64,000 bases of DNA from Candidatus Adiutrix intracellularis (GCA_001577715.1 LQAA01000003.1:44787-108786); one strand, 5' to 3'; positions 18,815-31,090 are shown, numbered from the stretch's first letter. The notes: generated by a model not told the origin, from the letters alone. Made by a program: numbers and translations.

Positions 18815-18920
18815 CCCCCGTGTGTGTATGGGTGTAGTGTGCGCTGGGCTGCGCAGCCTGGCTGCGGGTAGTGTAAGGCCCCAGGTTGGGGGGGGTGTGG
18901 GGGGCCGGGGCTCAGTTTTT
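18815..18920 (+). repeat. G-rich, low-complexity tract with G-quadruplex potential
   Basis: This GT/G-rich run is out of character with the AT-rich surroundings. It has GTGTGTGTATGGGTGTAG and then four G runs between 18886 and 18912 (eight Gs, six Gs, four Gs with short linkers), enough for an intramolecular quadruplex. It also contains the inverted GGCTGCGCAGCC at about 18846. It lies directly after the MerR relic and may be a decayed low-complexity linker. Confidence 0.5.
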
Positions 18921-19029
18921 AAAAGGCGTGGGTAACGTAGTGAAGCAGGGTAAACTGGCTAGGTAGGGCCTCGATCCTTTTATTGGAGAGGCGAATTAGG
19001 ACCATCCACTCAATAGGCTGGTCTACTAA

Positions 19030-19600
19030 TTCTTATAAGGAGGTGATACGACAGTGCCTAAGGGCGCGCTGAATAGGTTACTAAGTGCACCATATTAACA
19101 GACTTGTCCCTAAAGAGCTATTTCTTTTTGTCTTTGTTTACCGTCTCACCCGTAAATGAGTCAACGTATTTATCTAACATTAGTTGGTCAGCCGCTAGGT
19201 CTTCTTACAATTAACCCCTTATCTATTTAACTAGCTGTTTCATATTCTTACTTAGTGTCTCTCAATAATATCCACAACATCAGAAGTATCTATTGCCATA
19301 CTTGTATTTCAGATTAGCATACTTATTAAATATCATCAGTGAGCTTTTATCTTTTAGACAACCCACTACATTCGATATACTGTATTTTGGTGGTATCTTT
19401 ACAAACAGGTGGAGATGATCAAAAAAGCACTCAGCCTCTATTATTTTTAACCCTTTTCTTTATACAGATTATGTAATATTTTACCCACAACAATCTTAAG
19501 TTTTCTATGGATCACGTGCCTATGGTATTTCGGCGTAAATATTATGGGATGGTTACATTTCTATCTCGTATAGGCTAAGTTATTTTTGTCCATTTAGATA
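19030..19600 (-). mobile_element. Decayed IS200/IS605-family element, reversed copy
   Basis: Reverse-complemented, this stretch parallels the element at 16.0-16.7 kb. The right-end text around GTGCACTTAGTAAC and CTGTCGTATCA is at 19040-19085, and the coding part (transposase C-terminus to N-terminus) runs up to about 19600. Frames are heavily broken. Confidence 0.6.
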
Positions 19601-21150
19601 ATCTTATTATGCTTTTTTATTCCGTCTAGTAAATCTTTATTATTTTAATATTCGGTATTTCTCGATCATTGACTATAATTGTTATTCCCAGTTCAAAATT
19701 ATGACGAATTTTCCCATGGCCGATAAAAGTTGTGGTAGCAGAAGTATTTCCAGGCTAAGTTTTTATAGACGTTGGACACCTGCACTTATCGGTTAGGAGT
19801 ATATAATTGGCCTATCATTTAGTGTACTTTTTATCGGGGTTGTATCATATTAGGCTAAAGGAGAGTGCTTACTTTCGACATCATTTGAGGAGAGGTCATA
19901 ATAAGCTAAATCGTCAGGTTACAAAATCTGACGTCCTAAAAGCTAATTCATAGTGGTATATAGGAAAGGTTGAGGATAGTTCTTTTTTTGGCTTTTTTGT
20001 TCTCCACGTACGATTCTCGCAGGAGAATAATTGGAGACGAGTTATAATTTAGTAATTAATTTATATATAACTAAAAAAATAGTATAATTGTTGATATAAA
20101 GCAATAATAAAATATTATTTACATGGTCATATATTGCAAATAAATAGATACTTTAATATTAATTAAAGTATAGCTTAGTAAAAAGTTAATGAAAGCTCAG
20201 TTTAAATTAAGCAAAGATTATATTTAAGGCCGCAGTCAACCTTTGACTAAGCCGCGCTATGGTCTGGAATAATCTTGCAGTCATTATCAGGAGTGAAAAT
20301 GATGACTGCGAATCCGGGTATTCTCTGGTTCAGGCTTTAAAAATAGAAAGTGATTTTAGAAGCTTAAATTGTTCGTCGAAGATGAAATTGGACGGTTAGA
20401 ATTAGTTTTGACCATCGCCGATCACGGCAGCTGGATTTTTTAGTAACGTCTTACACAACGAAATACGTGCTGAAGGCGGCTGCTTGGGTAATTTTATCCA
20501 GATTCACAAATTTTTGCGATGGAAAGCCGGAGTTTCTAAATATAATCTGGAAGCCTCTTTCAATTATTTTCGCAATAACGACGGATCACACGATTATTAC
20601 GTTCACCGCACGGTTTTAGTTTGACCGGAGGATCGATATCTTTTAACCTTAATTACCTGATAAACAAACTCGCTAATTTGCTGGGTCGATCTGGGCAGGA
20701 CGCGGCTAGGGCGGATGTGGGATCTGTCCCGATCTTTTCGCTCTCCTTTAATTTGGGGTTTTACATCATGCATTCGCCAGGAAAAAATTTGTAATAAGTT
20801 TTTTTACCAAATAGATATAAAATCACACCTAAATTATTTTATTGTAGCTTAGTGTAATTATTTATAAAAATATATAATATTCTTTATTAATTTTCCCTTA
20901 CTAATCAAAAAACTTGATTAGTATTTTGGGAGCTTAACTAAGACAGTGTGGAGTAAAGAACCCTATTTTAGCAGATTAATACTATAATTATACAATATTA
21001 CTACAAAAATATTTTTATTGAAAAGTTACAAAAATTAAGTTACTCCTAATGAAGGTATGATACTTTAATATTTACCAGTGTCTAGGACGATTGAGCGTAG
21101 AAAACATGGCCGCTTTAGATTGCGGGGCCAGGAATTTTATTTTCATAATG
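19600..21150. pseudogene. AT-rich decayed stretch with an unidentified former coding segment at about 20220-20780
   Basis: Plus-strand fragments such as LELVLTIADHGSWIF (near 20400) and KYNLEASFNYFRNNDGSHDYY (split across 20540-20600) read like eroded protein. I cannot name the family. The ends (about 20050-20190 and 20790-20920) are AT-rich and resemble parts of the MITE-like repeat at 54.5-55.1 kb (TAAAATCACACCTAAA at about 20820). No RNA gene is visible. Confidence 0.35.
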
Positions 21151-22190
21151 TTGAAAAAGGTATGCGATCGGAATTAGCATAAAATGTAGTCAAAAGGTTT
21201 AAAATTACCAGATATAAATAAAACCTCATCCTTCACATCCATTTTATGAAGTTAAAAGCGGTGGCGGCCATAAAGGTGTTGATCTTATCTCCTAGGGTTC
21301 CTTTTAGGGAAATTCGAAATATTTGAAAATCTAAATTAAGATATCTAATAACTAGCTCTAATATACTACGTCATTTGTTACCTTACTTGTTTTTTAGGGG
21401 CGCTTATTTTTTAACTTGAATTCTCTAGCGGTAAGACTTGAATCTCTTCAATTATTTTGCGACTTTGACAACCTAAGTTACAATTCTTTAAATTTAGTTT
21501 ATGGTTCAAAGTTCTAGCTATTTGCTTGATTGTACCGTCAAGCGGGTTGCTATCGTAAAAGGAAGGTTTGCAGACGATACTATCTTCCAAAGGTGAGACA
21601 TTCCTTTTATTTGTAACTTAGAATTAGTTGGAAAGGTAATATTTTTTTCTTGAACGGTAATATTAAAGATAAATTCTTTATCTTCATGTAATATAATAGA
21701 AGATTTAATTTTTTTCATCCCTTTAACTCCAAGGCGTTGACGAAAATAAGTTAAATTAGATGATGCACAAGGTGTAGCTCATTGAAAGGATATCTCTCCA
21801 TAAAAATATTGAAAGTAGGGATTACTTATCCATGACTTTAAAAATTTAGTTGCCGTTCAAATCTTTGAGTTGTTTTATGATCAATACTTTGCTCATTAAA
21901 TGAATATTTTTAGCTGGAGGTCTCTGGTTGGAATAGTATACTTAAAGCCTTGCTTTAAGAAAATCCGTAGTATTTTTCAACTAGTTGAGAGTAAGCATTT
22001 CGAGAATTAAATTGCTTTAGGGGTCTCTTTTGAATAAAACACATTGTCTTAATTATTGTGATGATGGCCTTATATATCCTTATAAAGAGGAGAGCATTTT
22101 GACCGGGTTTTAAGATAAATCACGGATGGTATGGTCAAAATATACTATAATTAATATGATTAATCAATTAAAAATCAATAGATTAATAGA
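21150..22190 (-). mobile_element. Decayed IS5-like element, long copy
   Basis: On the minus strand it retains a recognisable transposase middle: NITVQEKNITFPTNSKLQIK (encoded about 21590-21680), the pattern of IS5-group DDE transposases between the N-terminal region and the catalytic core. The upstream end contains ATGGTCAAAATATACTATAATTA, shared with the other copies, and ends near AGATCTTTAAGA. Its 3' half contains AAGTTAAAAGCGGTGGCGGCCAT as in the other relics. The only open piece is 66 codons; it is inactive. Confidence 0.7.
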
Positions 22191-23338
22191 TCTTTAAGAG
22201 TCAACTAAACGAAAGGATCTTGGCTGTCAAAAGGACTTGAGCGACTAGATTTTAGTAAACTGTTGAGAAAGAATGCTTTCTTTATAGCGATCATAATAAA
22301 AATATTGAGATAACTTAGGAATGATATCTGCGCCTAAATTTGTAACTGTTGTTGAGTTTATTGGTCGATCGGTTGGGAATAAACCTTACTATTACTCCGG
22401 TTTAGTTTAAATCTGTAGCGAAGCTCTTTGAAGGTTTTTGGCTGTCTGAAAGACAGCGCTCTTTTGGCCGAGACTGGAAGGACTATCTAGAAAAATTTTC
22501 GGGTTAAGGGGAATAGATAAGTGATAAAGATATGCGTAGCATCAATGTTAATATTAATTTTTCGGGTGACCGAGATCAATTAGAAAAGTTGGATAATCAA
22601 CTAGTTGCAGTAGATCGCGATGTTAGTGTTATAACTCGGATGAAGTTATTGTCTCTGAGTCGTTTTACTTAGGGTGGTGAAAATTAGATCAATCTTTTTT
22701 AGTTGAGTTGAAGGTGATTTTTTTGGATGATGAAGTTGAACGGGGATCTATTACCCTTCGGCGAGCCACTCGGTTGAGGCTGCCTAATGTCATTATAGTC
22801 GCCATGGTCAGGGTTAAAGATGTGATATTAATTACCTATAACCACCAGGTGGCCCGTATTAACTGGCTAAGGCTAAAAATCATAATCCCAAGCTGATTTT
22901 TTGGCTTCATCAGGTATAAAATATAATTACTTTCGAGGCTTTGCTATAAGTGGCTGACTTAGGTAATTAACTAATAGCGAGGTGGTAATGATTTTTTATT
23001 ATAAATTAGGTCTTTAACCTCTGGCAAGTGACCCTAACTTTCGTTGGGGAGATGAATCAAGGGGTGAAGCAGAGTTAAGGTTACAAAAAAGTGGGGGGAG
23101 ATTAGTCTTATAGTGATAATATCCAAAAATATTTCGGTTTGACTTTTTTAGGTGCGTAAGCTTTGGGTCATGAACAATCATGTTTTAGCTAAGCATAAGG
23201 TTTCTTAAAAATCGAGTTCGCAGCTAAAAATCAAATAGTCCGTGGTCTATTTCACCTTGCTTGCCCTCTTGTCTCTCTTACGCTACTATATACATTAAAA
23301 ATAAGATTCCTGGTCGTGACTAGGAGTGGAGGGGTGAT
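22190..23338. pseudogene. Decayed region upstream of rfbB with unidentified coding remnants
   Basis: Plus-strand fragments SAPKFVTVVEFIGRSVGN (22335), ERQRSFGRDWKDYLEKFSG (frame-switched, 22450-22510), INFSGDRDQLEKLDNQLVAVD (22550-22610, not contiguous in one clean ORF) and a 62-codon piece at 22708-22896 point to one or more eroded genes in the rfb direction. I do not recognise them. The last 150 bases before rfbB are free of coding signal; a weak TATATA at about 23290 is the only promoter-like element I see. Confidence 0.35.
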
Positions 23339-24421
23339 GTGAGTATTTTAGTCACTGGCGGCGCTGGTTTTATTGGTAGTAATTTTATTCTAGATTGGGC
23401 CGTCCGAAGTGATGAATTGGTGATCAATCTGGATCGACTGACTTACGCTGGTAATCCGGCTAATTTGGCTACCCTTGCCGACCCCGCCCGCTATCTCCTG
23501 ATCCAGGGCGATATCGGTGACGGTGAATTGGTGGCTGATCTTCTGGCTCGATACCGCCCCCGGGCTATTTTCAATTTTGCGGCGGAATCTCATGTAGATC
23601 GCTCTATCCATGCTCCCGGTACTTTTATCCAGACTAATGTCGTGGGAACTTTCACTCTATTAGAAATAGCCCGAATCTTTTACGTCTCTCTCCGGGGTGA
23701 TGAAGAGCGGGATTTTCGCTTTATTCACATTTCTACTGATGAGGTGTATGGTTCGTTGAACCCGGCCGATCCTCCATTTACTGAAACAAGCCTTTACGCT
23801 CCCAACAGCCCCTATTCGGCCTCTAAGGCTGCCGCTAATCATTTAGTCCGGGCCTACTTTCATACCTATGGCCTGCCGACCGTTACCACCAACTGTTCCA
23901 ATAACTACGGTCCTTTCCAGTTTCCAGAAAAATTTATTCCCCTAATGATTTTGAATGCCATTAATGATCTTCCTCTGCCGATTTACGGTGATGGGTTGCA
24001 GGTGCGCGACTGGCTACATGTAGCTGATCACTGTGCGGCTCTACGCTTAGTTCTAGAAAAAGGACGGCCCGGGGAAACCTACAATATCGGCGGAGATCAG
24101 GAAAAAACCAATTGGGAAGTGGTGACGACCATATGTGATATTCTGGATCGCTTAAAGCCCCGTTTGGACGGCCATTCCTATCGAGAAATGATTCGCCGGG
24201 TTCAGGATCGCCCCGGTCATGACCGCCGTTATGCCATTTGCGCCGATAAGCTCAAAAATGCTATGGGCTGGCAACCGACCCGTAATTTCACTGAGGGCCT
24301 GGTCACTACTATTGATTGGTATCTTCGAGAAAGCGCTTGGTTAAAAAGTGTTAATAGCGGGGCCTATCGAGACTGGGTTGATAAACAATATGGGCTGACG
24401 GCAGGCGTAGGTGCACTATGA
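23339..24421 (+). CDS. rfbB: dTDP-glucose 4,6-dehydratase
   Basis: This cytoplasmic NAD-dependent short-chain dehydrogenase converts dTDP-glucose to dTDP-4-keto-6-deoxyglucose, step two toward dTDP-rhamnose and related O-antigen sugars. The NAD-binding GGAGFIGSN is at 7-15, the catalytic triad lies in STDEVYGS (T133, D134, E135), and YSASK supplies Y159 and K163. [22 protein letters not shown] substrate residues are present ([17 protein letters not shown]). At 360 residues it has the usual length. The start is GTG behind GGAGGGG. It overlaps rfbA by four bases (ATGA), so the two are co-translated. rfbC and rfbD are not in the window. Confidence 0.95.
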   Translation: MSILVTGGAGFIGSNFILDWAVRSDELVINLDRLTYAGNPANLATLADPARYLLIQGDIGDGELVADLLARYRPRAIFNFAAESHVDRSIHAPGTFIQTNVVGTFTLLEIARIFYVSLRGDEERDFRFIHISTDEVYGSLNPADPPFTETSLYAPNSPYSASKAAANHLVRAYFHTYGLPTVTTNCSNNYGPFQFPEKFIPLMILNAINDLPLPIYGDGLQVRDWLHVADHCAALRLVLEKGRPGETYNIGGDQEKTNWEVVTTICDILDRLKPRLDGHSYREMIRRVQDRPGHDRRYAICADKLKNAMGWQPTRNFTEGLVTTIDWYLRESAWLKSVNSGAYRDWVDKQYGLTAGVGAL

Positions 24422-25308
24422 TTGGTCGTAAAGGATTAATTCTGGCCGGGGGAGCCGGTACTAGGCTTCACCCGGCTACTTTGGTCGTTTCCAAGCAGCT
24501 TTTACCCGTTTATAACAAGCCCATGATCTATTACCCTTTGACTACTCTAATGTTGGCTGGCCTGCGAGAAATTCTTATTATTTCTACTCCAGCCGACGCC
24601 CCCAATTTTCAGAGGCTTTTGGGGGACGGCTGCCAATGGGGCCTAACCCTTCATTATGCGGTGCAGCCCCGGCCGGAGGGTTTGGCCCAGGCTTTGATTA
24701 TTGGCGAGGATTTTTTGGCTGGTGGCCCCTCGACTTTGGTTTTGGGGGATAACATTTTTTATGGACACAATCTTTTGAAACTTCTTCGGGTTGTCACTGG
24801 GTCGAAGAATGGGGCCACGGTCTTTGCTTATCATGTTGATAACCCTCAGCGCTACGGTGTGGTTGAATTCAATCGGAGCGGCCTGGCAGTGAGTCTGGAA
24901 GAAAAACCCGCTCGTCCACGTTCTAATTATGCGGTGACCGGCCTATATTTTTATGATGAAAAAGCCCCGGCCCTGGCCCGGACCTTGAAACCTTCGGTCC
25001 GAGGAGAATTAGAAATAACCGATTTGAACCGCCTATACTTGGAAAAAGGGGAATTGTCGGTGGAGGTTATGGGACGGGGCTTTGCGTGGTTGGATACCGG
25101 TACCCATGACACTCTACTGGAGGCTAGTCAGTTTATCAGCACTATTGAAAAACGACAGGGTTTAAAAGTGGCTGTGCCTGAAGAAGCGGCCTATCGGCAG
25201 GGTTGGATAGATGCTGATCAGATGCGGTGTTTAGCTGAGCCGCTAGCTAAAAACGACTATGGTCAATATCTGTTGAGGATTCTAGATAAAGGGTCTTTCA
25301 ACAGCTGA
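24418..25308 (+). CDS. rfbA: Glucose-1-phosphate thymidylyltransferase
   Basis: This enzyme makes dTDP-glucose from dTTP and glucose-1-phosphate, the reaction before RfbB, so the order here (B then A) still forms a two-step unit. The nucleotidyl-transfer signature GGAGTRL is at 11-17, with [17 protein letters not shown] following. Further conserved blocks are GDNIFYG and [27 protein letters not shown], then [19 protein letters not shown]. At 296 residues it is of normal length. The dTDP product would feed LPS or exopolysaccharide synthesis outside this window. Confidence 0.95.
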   Translation: MIGRKGLILAGGAGTRLHPATLVVSKQLLPVYNKPMIYYPLTTLMLAGLREILIISTPADAPNFQRLLGDGCQWGLTLHYAVQPRPEGLAQALIIGEDFLAGGPSTLVLGDNIFYGHNLLKLLRVVTGSKNGATVFAYHVDNPQRYGVVEFNRSGLAVSLEEKPARPRSNYAVTGLYFYDEKAPALARTLKPSVRGELEITDLNRLYLEKGELSVEVMGRGFAWLDTGTHDTLLEASQFISTIEKRQGLKVAVPEEAAYRQGWIDADQMRCLAEPLAKNDYGQYLLRILDKGSFNS

Positions 25309-25372
25309 TTAAAATTAGGGTGGCCGAGCGGGTTCGTCTTAATTGTCGCCGATCTAATGGGGTAGAATTATA

Positions 25373-25402
25373 TTGTCAAAAGCTGCCTAGGTGTGTTATA
25401 AA
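25373..25402 (+). promoter_or_regulatory. Promoter for rpmB
   Basis: TTGTCA (25373-25378) and TATAAA (25397-25402) are separated by 18 bases, about 65 bases before the rpmB ATG. Confidence 0.5.
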
Positions 25403-25468
25403 ATAAGCCTTAAGTTTACTCTTCGAGATGTAACTAAGGCAATCCCAAGTAGCACAAGAGGAAAGAAA

Positions 25469-25684
25469 ATGTCCCGCATTTGTGATATCTGTGGCAAGCA
25501 CGCGCAAAACGGCAATAACGTCTCTCACGCTAATAACAAGACTAAAAAACTTTGGCAGCCCAATCTTCAGACTGTTCGCCATCAAGAAGTTAATGGCTCA
25601 GTGAAGCGGATCAAAGTTTGCGCTAAGTGTATTAAGAGTGGCCAGGTTATTAAACCTTTAGTAAAAGTTCCGGCTGCCAAATAG
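25469..25684 (+). CDS. rpmB: Ribosomal protein L28
   Basis: This is a 71-residue 50S subunit protein. The conserved start [28 protein letters not shown] is present (given here in part: [16 protein letters not shown]), then WQPNLQTVR and a C-terminal basic segment with [11 protein letters not shown]5, C8 and C53, C56 form the zinc-type four-cysteine set. The start is the ATG at 25469 behind AGAGGAAAG; the open frame runs further upstream to 25391, but those 26 codons have no L28 similarity. It is monocistronic. Confidence 0.95.
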   Translation: MSRICDICGKHAQNGNNVSHANNKTKKLWQPNLQTVRHQEVNGSVKRIKVCAKCIKSGQVIKPLVKVPAAK

Positions 25685-28080
25685 ACGCTTGGAGACCAGA
25701 GGCTTCAACGCTCTGGCCGGTTAAAAAAATAAGAGCTTGAAAACGCTGGAATGCTGGTCGGTTTTTAACGGTTTACTTTTTATGGTTCTGTTCGTAGTGG
25801 TAGTTTCAAATAGGTTTGGTGATTGAGATACGATTCGAACGCGCGGCTTTAGTTCTAAAGGATAATATGGTAGCATTTAATTATAGTAATTAAGTCGAAA
25901 GCAGTTTTTTGATATCCCAGCGGCATTAATTTAGTTTTCTACCTCTGGAAGTTCAGGTTAGAGGTCAAAGACAGGGGGTGCTGAATCGTTCTCGACGGTT
26001 GAAGGTTAAGAAAGAACCCGAGGGTGGAGGTAAGCTATCATGTTGTCGTAGGCAACCCTTAGTCCACATGACGTGACCGAGGTTGAGGCGGACTTTAGTT
26101 GTGACTAAGAGATCGTCGTAGAATAAAATCTTACTCGTCCAATAATACCTACTCGTCGTTTAACCCGTAGCTAAAATATCGTTCTCCCTCCATATAATTT
26201 AGACTAATTAACCTTCTATTCTTACTTCATTACCAATACCAGCTCTAAATCTAGCCGAATTGGCGTTAGTAAATCCAGAGGTAGTTGTGTCATTCTTAAT
26301 CATTCTAGAGCAAGATGCTGCGGTCTCGCATGACTTAGGAATGTTTTAAAGATAACGAGAACCAGAAATGGAAAAATCATTATCATATCTAAGGTCTTAT
26401 ATGTGCTATCGTAAACTTCGTTGGATATAGATAGTGAACCGATATTAAAACTACTGATCTTATCCCTTGCTTCTTTGTCAATAACAACCTTAACTTTAAC
26501 CTCTCGTGGATCTATTATATTTGTTGAATATGCGATAACGCTATTTTTAAGCGAAGTTCTCGCTACTACGTCGTCGATTTCCTAAGCTTCAGGATAAGTA
26601 ATCGCTGGATCAGTGTCATTTCCCGTTTAAATCAATCCATTCTTGGCTGTTTCAGCCTTTTTCTAGACCAGGTTGCTAACGTTAACGATACTCTCTATAC
26701 TCCAAACTAATAGCGTGTGGGGTTAGTATAACTGTATCTTCAATTTTAGTTATCACTATTATTATCGCCATACTCTGAAAAGCAAATCCGCCGCTGGTAG
26801 CATTATTTAAATTATCACCACTATTGCTCGTGGTGTTTCAGTCCATAAACTCAGGACCTTTCAATTTCCCGCCGATGTGGTTAATTTTCCATTAAACCAG
26901 GATATCTTTAAAAACAAGTTATCCGGCGATATACCATTTAAATTAATCTTAATTCTCTGACTTTCTTGATACAACCGGAGCTAGATTGGCTCCTTCGCTT
27001 TCTCATGCATTTGCACTGGAGGTCGGGATCGCCTCGGTTCTTTTTGGGAGGGGTGGCTAAGCCGTCTAATTAAGCTAGTAGGATAAATAGGACGGTCAGG
27101 AATAAGCCCAGATAGACATTTAATCGGTAGGTTCTCATAAATAATCACTTTCATTTTATAGAGGAACTGACCACAGGTTAATTCAACTAATTCTCTAACT
27201 GTACAGCTATCAAAAATTCTTGCCGTCACGAGTGGGGTTATTTGGAAGAAAGGAACAAAACTGAAGAAAGTTAAAGCTAAAAGACATATGTCACTGAGCC
27301 GTCCTTTAGTTTAAAAAAGTCTAGAGTAGCGGTAAGCTATCAGTATAAAAATAATGTCGACGACTAATTAATTAGTAACAGGGTTACCGTTATTAGAATA
27401 ACGAAAATAGCGTTTAATCACACATTCGTCAAAAAGAGGGTTACAATTAAAAAAATTATTTGCTAAATAAATCTAAAATTATACTTAAAACTTTATTAGT
27501 ATAATGGGGACCAAATGAATCTATTTTAATAAAATAACATTTTTAGCATTACTGGAAAAGTCAAAAAAATTAGATTATTGCTGACGAATATATATTTAAG
27601 TTATCTACGCTAGGGTAGGGGGTGGTAGGATCGCTCGTTCTATTACTACTGCTGTTCGTCCAACTAGTAGCTGAAATAACGTCCTTTCCGCCACATATTT
27701 TAAACAGCATTAGGAAACATTCAGTTTTAGGGGATTAGGTTTTTTGGCATAAAATCCATTAATGGTATTCCACGTTTAGTAGAGTAGTCTCGGAGCATTC
27801 CAAATATCATGCTTGTTGAAGTAAAAATTCTTAACAGTCCCATCGTAATTTGTCAGCGCTTGATCCCAAGTTACGAACTAATCTTTGTTTTGTTAAATAC
27901 TAATAATGAACTATTGTTAAATTTAAACGTTACTTCTTCAGAAGACTCATTGCTAACTTTAGCCATGGTTTTGACCATCTGAGAAAATATTACATCTATA
28001 TAAATATAGTTTACTTTCTATAGAGGCAGAAGAATCAGCAGTATTATCAATAATAATGCATAGTCAAGTTTAAAAAGCAT
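25685..28080. pseudogene. Long decayed stretch with unidentified remnants
   Basis: About 2.4 kb without an intact gene. A weak hairpin CCAGAG-N9-CTCTGG (25693-25713) follows rpmB. On the minus strand, 26450-27230 keeps fragments such as VYLGLFLTVLFILLA (a lone membrane segment, near 27090) and LNGISPDNLFLKISWFNGKL (near 26880-26950), perhaps one eroded envelope protein. Two related stretches (TCGTCGTTTAACCCGTAGCTAAAAT near 26150 and TGTTCGTCCAACTAGTAGCTGAAAT near 27650, each given in part) suggest a diverged repeat. At 27451-27560 there is a partial copy of the MITE-like repeat. No family could be named. Confidence 0.4.
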
Positions 28081-29217
28081 CTTAAAAAATATTAACTCAA
28101 GCATTGCGGGTGCTATTGATGTAAAATATGATTAAAAGTCTTAAAATCACCAGAGGCAAATAAAGTGTTGCCTTTTGTATCCATTTTATTAAGTTAAAAG
28201 CGGCGGTAGCCATAAGAGCGTTGATTTTAGCTCCTAGTTTTTTTTCAGGGAATTTCGTAACATTCGAAAATCTGAATTAAGGTATTCGATAACTGATTCT
28301 ATTACTCTATGCTAGTTGTTATGGTGTCTATATTTTTTAGGGTCGCTAAATTTTTTGATTTTAATTACCTAGTGTTAATATTTGGATCCCTTTAGTTCTT
28401 TTTTGACTTTAATAATCTTAGTCACAACCCCCTTAAATCTAGGGGGTGGTTTATAGTTTCGGTTATTTATTGAACTGTATCGTTAAGCATGTTGCCATTA
28501 TAGAGGTTTCGGTCAAAGTTTTGGTAGCTACAATTATATCGTGAGTTTTAGTTATTGGTAATGAAACTTTCGAACTGAGCTCATATTTTTTGTACTTTTT
28601 ATCTTTGGTTATGCAGAGTGTTTTCGGGTTATAGAAACTATAAAAAATTTTTTCTGTTAGATTAAAACACGCCCGAAAAGTTTGAATTATTCTTGACAAA
28701 GTTCTAACTTTTGTAGCTACGATATAAAAAGTCCTATAGGCGACACTATTTTCTAAAGGTTGGGTATCATGTTTAGTTGTAGCCTAGAAGCCGTTAAAAA
28801 GGTAATATTTTTTCTTTAATGGTGATATTAAAGAGAACTTTTGAAAATTTTTCATTTTTTTAACTCTTGAACAACTTGAATATCGCTTAAATCTTTAAGT
28901 TAGTTTATGATTAATAGCCTGCACAGTAAATGAATATTTTTGGTTGATGTCCTTGCTCGAAATAGCACTTTTGAAGCTCTTACTCTAAGAGGGGTTAGGG
29001 TATTTTCCTGCCAATTGCGAGTAAGCATCTCAATAAATGATTTACTCCAGTAAATTTCCTTTGAATAAAATGCTCTGCCCTGATTGTGGTAATAATATTC
29101 TTATGCATCTCGCAAAGAAGAGAGCATTTCGACCGGGGGTTAAGTTAAACTTTAAGCTGTGGGGTTAAAATTATACTATAATTAATTAAAAAACAAATAG
29201 TTACTGTGTTTTTAAGA
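28081..29217 (-). mobile_element. Decayed IS5-like element
   Basis: This is the longest legible copy on the minus strand. It retains KCITKDKKYKKYELSSKV-like text (encoded near 28560-28640), the IS5-group core (normally CIAKGKxHKKYEFGxKVSV), followed by KTHDIIVATKTL. Outer ends CTTAAAAAATAT (28081) and GTTTTTAAG (29208-29216) are worn versions of the 12-bp inverted repeat of the 2331-3067 copy. Several stops and frameshifts are present. Confidence 0.7.
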
Positions 29218-29890
29218 ATCGATGATTTATAAGCTTAGCCTGCTGAAATAAAATCATTTTTTCCATTATGGTAGTTAATCTTCTAAAATACTAATTAATT
29301 TTTTAGGTAGTCAGAAAAAATTAACAAAAAAAGGAGTTGTTTTATTTCTATACTAAACTTTTATCGGGGATTTTATAATATATATATATGATTTTGTAAA
29401 TAATATTTTACTATTGACTAGATTAGATATTTTATTATTATTTGGTCATGTATATAGATTCAGTATTAAAGCGTAACTTGCCTCTAGCTATTTTCTTGTG
29501 AGAATTATACTGATAAAATGGGAAAGTAGAAAAAAGAATCCTAGCTAATCTTTCTTAGCTTGATCTTGCTATCATCGACTTGATTAAACGTAGCTTTAAA
29601 GGGATTTTTTGTTTCGATTATGGAGGCTCCCTTGATCGTTCAATCAAAAACTTATGGTTACGTTTAGGCTGTTATGGTGGCAATAAAAAATTGGACTGTC
29701 AAAATTTATTTTCTCTAAATCAGACTCAAAGCGAGATTTGGTCTTGGTTATGATAGCCAGCATTATTTCTTCCAGATGAATTCTAGCTTCTTACCGTTGT
29801 AGGTATTTTGACTAACTTTGATATAATCGATTTTAATATATATTGAGTAATCTCTAACGTATAGAATATCAATGCGGTTATGGTAAAAAT
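29218..29890. other. AT-rich decayed stretch, no gene
   Basis: This 670-bp stretch contains text similar to one arm of the MITE-like repeat (TTAATTTTTTAGGTAGTCAG near 29290 and ACTAGATTAGATATTTTATT near 29415). No open frame or RNA gene is supported. Confidence 0.4.
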
Positions 29891-29899
29891 AACATCTGG

Positions 29900-31090
29900 G
29901 CTTAGATGATTGCGGCCCTGGCCCTTGATGCGTCCAGGGATTGTTGCCAGGGCGGCTCGCTTATCTTATTGGTTCCAGCGATTTTAAAGAAACACAGGTT
30001 TTAGCCCACATTTATAACTAAAAGTTGAAAGGGAAGCGAGGCCACGTTAGTTAGTAATTTCAAATATGTAGCTAGTCTATGAGAGGCGAAAGTGGGTAAA
30101 AGTTTGGCCCATCTGGTCGGCCGCATCAACCAGGGCAACTAGGTCCGAGTAGTGATAGCTATAAAAACATTATTTTAGGTGCTTTGCTAGTTCGGCCTTA
30201 GCTAGATGCTTCAGCGATGAAGTTTACTTTGTCGGATCTGAGATTTTGGAAAAGATATCATCGGTGGTATCAGCAAGACTGCTGTGCGAGTTGATATTGT
30301 AACTATGAACGCTATCGACTTAGTCAAAAAAATTAATGAGAACGGTGAGAGTATTTTCTAGGTTAGTAGCGTAAGCAATACAACAGTCTATATCTTTACT
30401 AAACTAAAGGAGGCGGCCAGAGCGGTACTATTTTATAGCCGTCGAAATAGGTTATGGTGTCGTAATTAATAAAATACTGAAAAATATTAAATTTATTAAC
30501 GTGACCATCGCTACTACTAACAATTCTGGGTTCAAGCTCTCTTTGGGCGGGGAAATGTGGGGAATCTTGAAGGTGGTTGAAAAATAAGATAGTCAACATA
30601 TCGGTTTAGAACTTTTCCTTAAATGGGCTAAATGTGGGGAAGAATTAGAATCTAGAAATCACTATCAGCATCTAGACAAAGCGTTAAAGGTTAGTCTCAT
30701 GGAGAAGGCCATTAAAGGCATGGACGCTAGCAATTTCATCCAGGTCCAGAACGTTATCGACACCAATTAGGGTTGGAGTAGGACGGGATTCCTCACCCAG
30801 ACTAGCAACCAGAAAGCCGTGAATATTTTTCCGCCATTGAAAAGGAAGATCACCTATGAGTCAGCCTGAACGCATACTAAAATCACCTGGAAAGTAATAA
30901 GGTTAACTTGAAGACCTAGGTCGAAACCCTCCCCAGGTTATAGAAAGCCACCTTTCGGATGTTAATATCGCCTAAGAACTAACATAATTCATTAAAAACA
31001 GTATCCTAGTGCAGGTCTCCACCAGTATGGTAATCCAATTGAACAAGCTGGTTCAGCCGGATTTGAACCTCTTACGACAAAAGAATTAGG
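29900..31090 (+). pseudogene. Flagellin pseudogene
   Basis: The 3' end (about 30940-31085) reads ESHLSDVNIA-ELT-FIKNSILVQVS followed by QLNKLVQPDLNLLRQ. This is the conserved C-terminal helix of flagellin (normally SRIxDxDxAxExxxFxKxQILxQ, ending in LPQxxLxLL), with two in-frame TAA stops. Upstream fragments in shifting frames (TLVSNFKYVASLREAKVGKS near 30045, DIIGGISKTAVRVDIVTMNA near 30250) fit the variable domain. It marks loss of flagellar motility. A GGCCC...GGGCC hairpin with T8 follows. Confidence 0.65.

Noticed and set aside
21518..21718. 66-codon minus-strand ORF as a small gene
   Set aside because: It carries the IS5-group EKNITFPT motif and is a transposase fragment.
25815..25875. 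tRNA-like T-arm text on the minus strand (CGCGTTCGAATCG followed by CACC)
   Set aside because: T-stem and anticodon arm do not pair correctly and no acceptor stem can be drawn; at best a worn tRNA, not an annotated gene.
28463..28699. Intact-looking 78-codon protein in the 28 kb relic
   Set aside because: It is a fragment of the IS5-like transposase; stops and shifts flank it.
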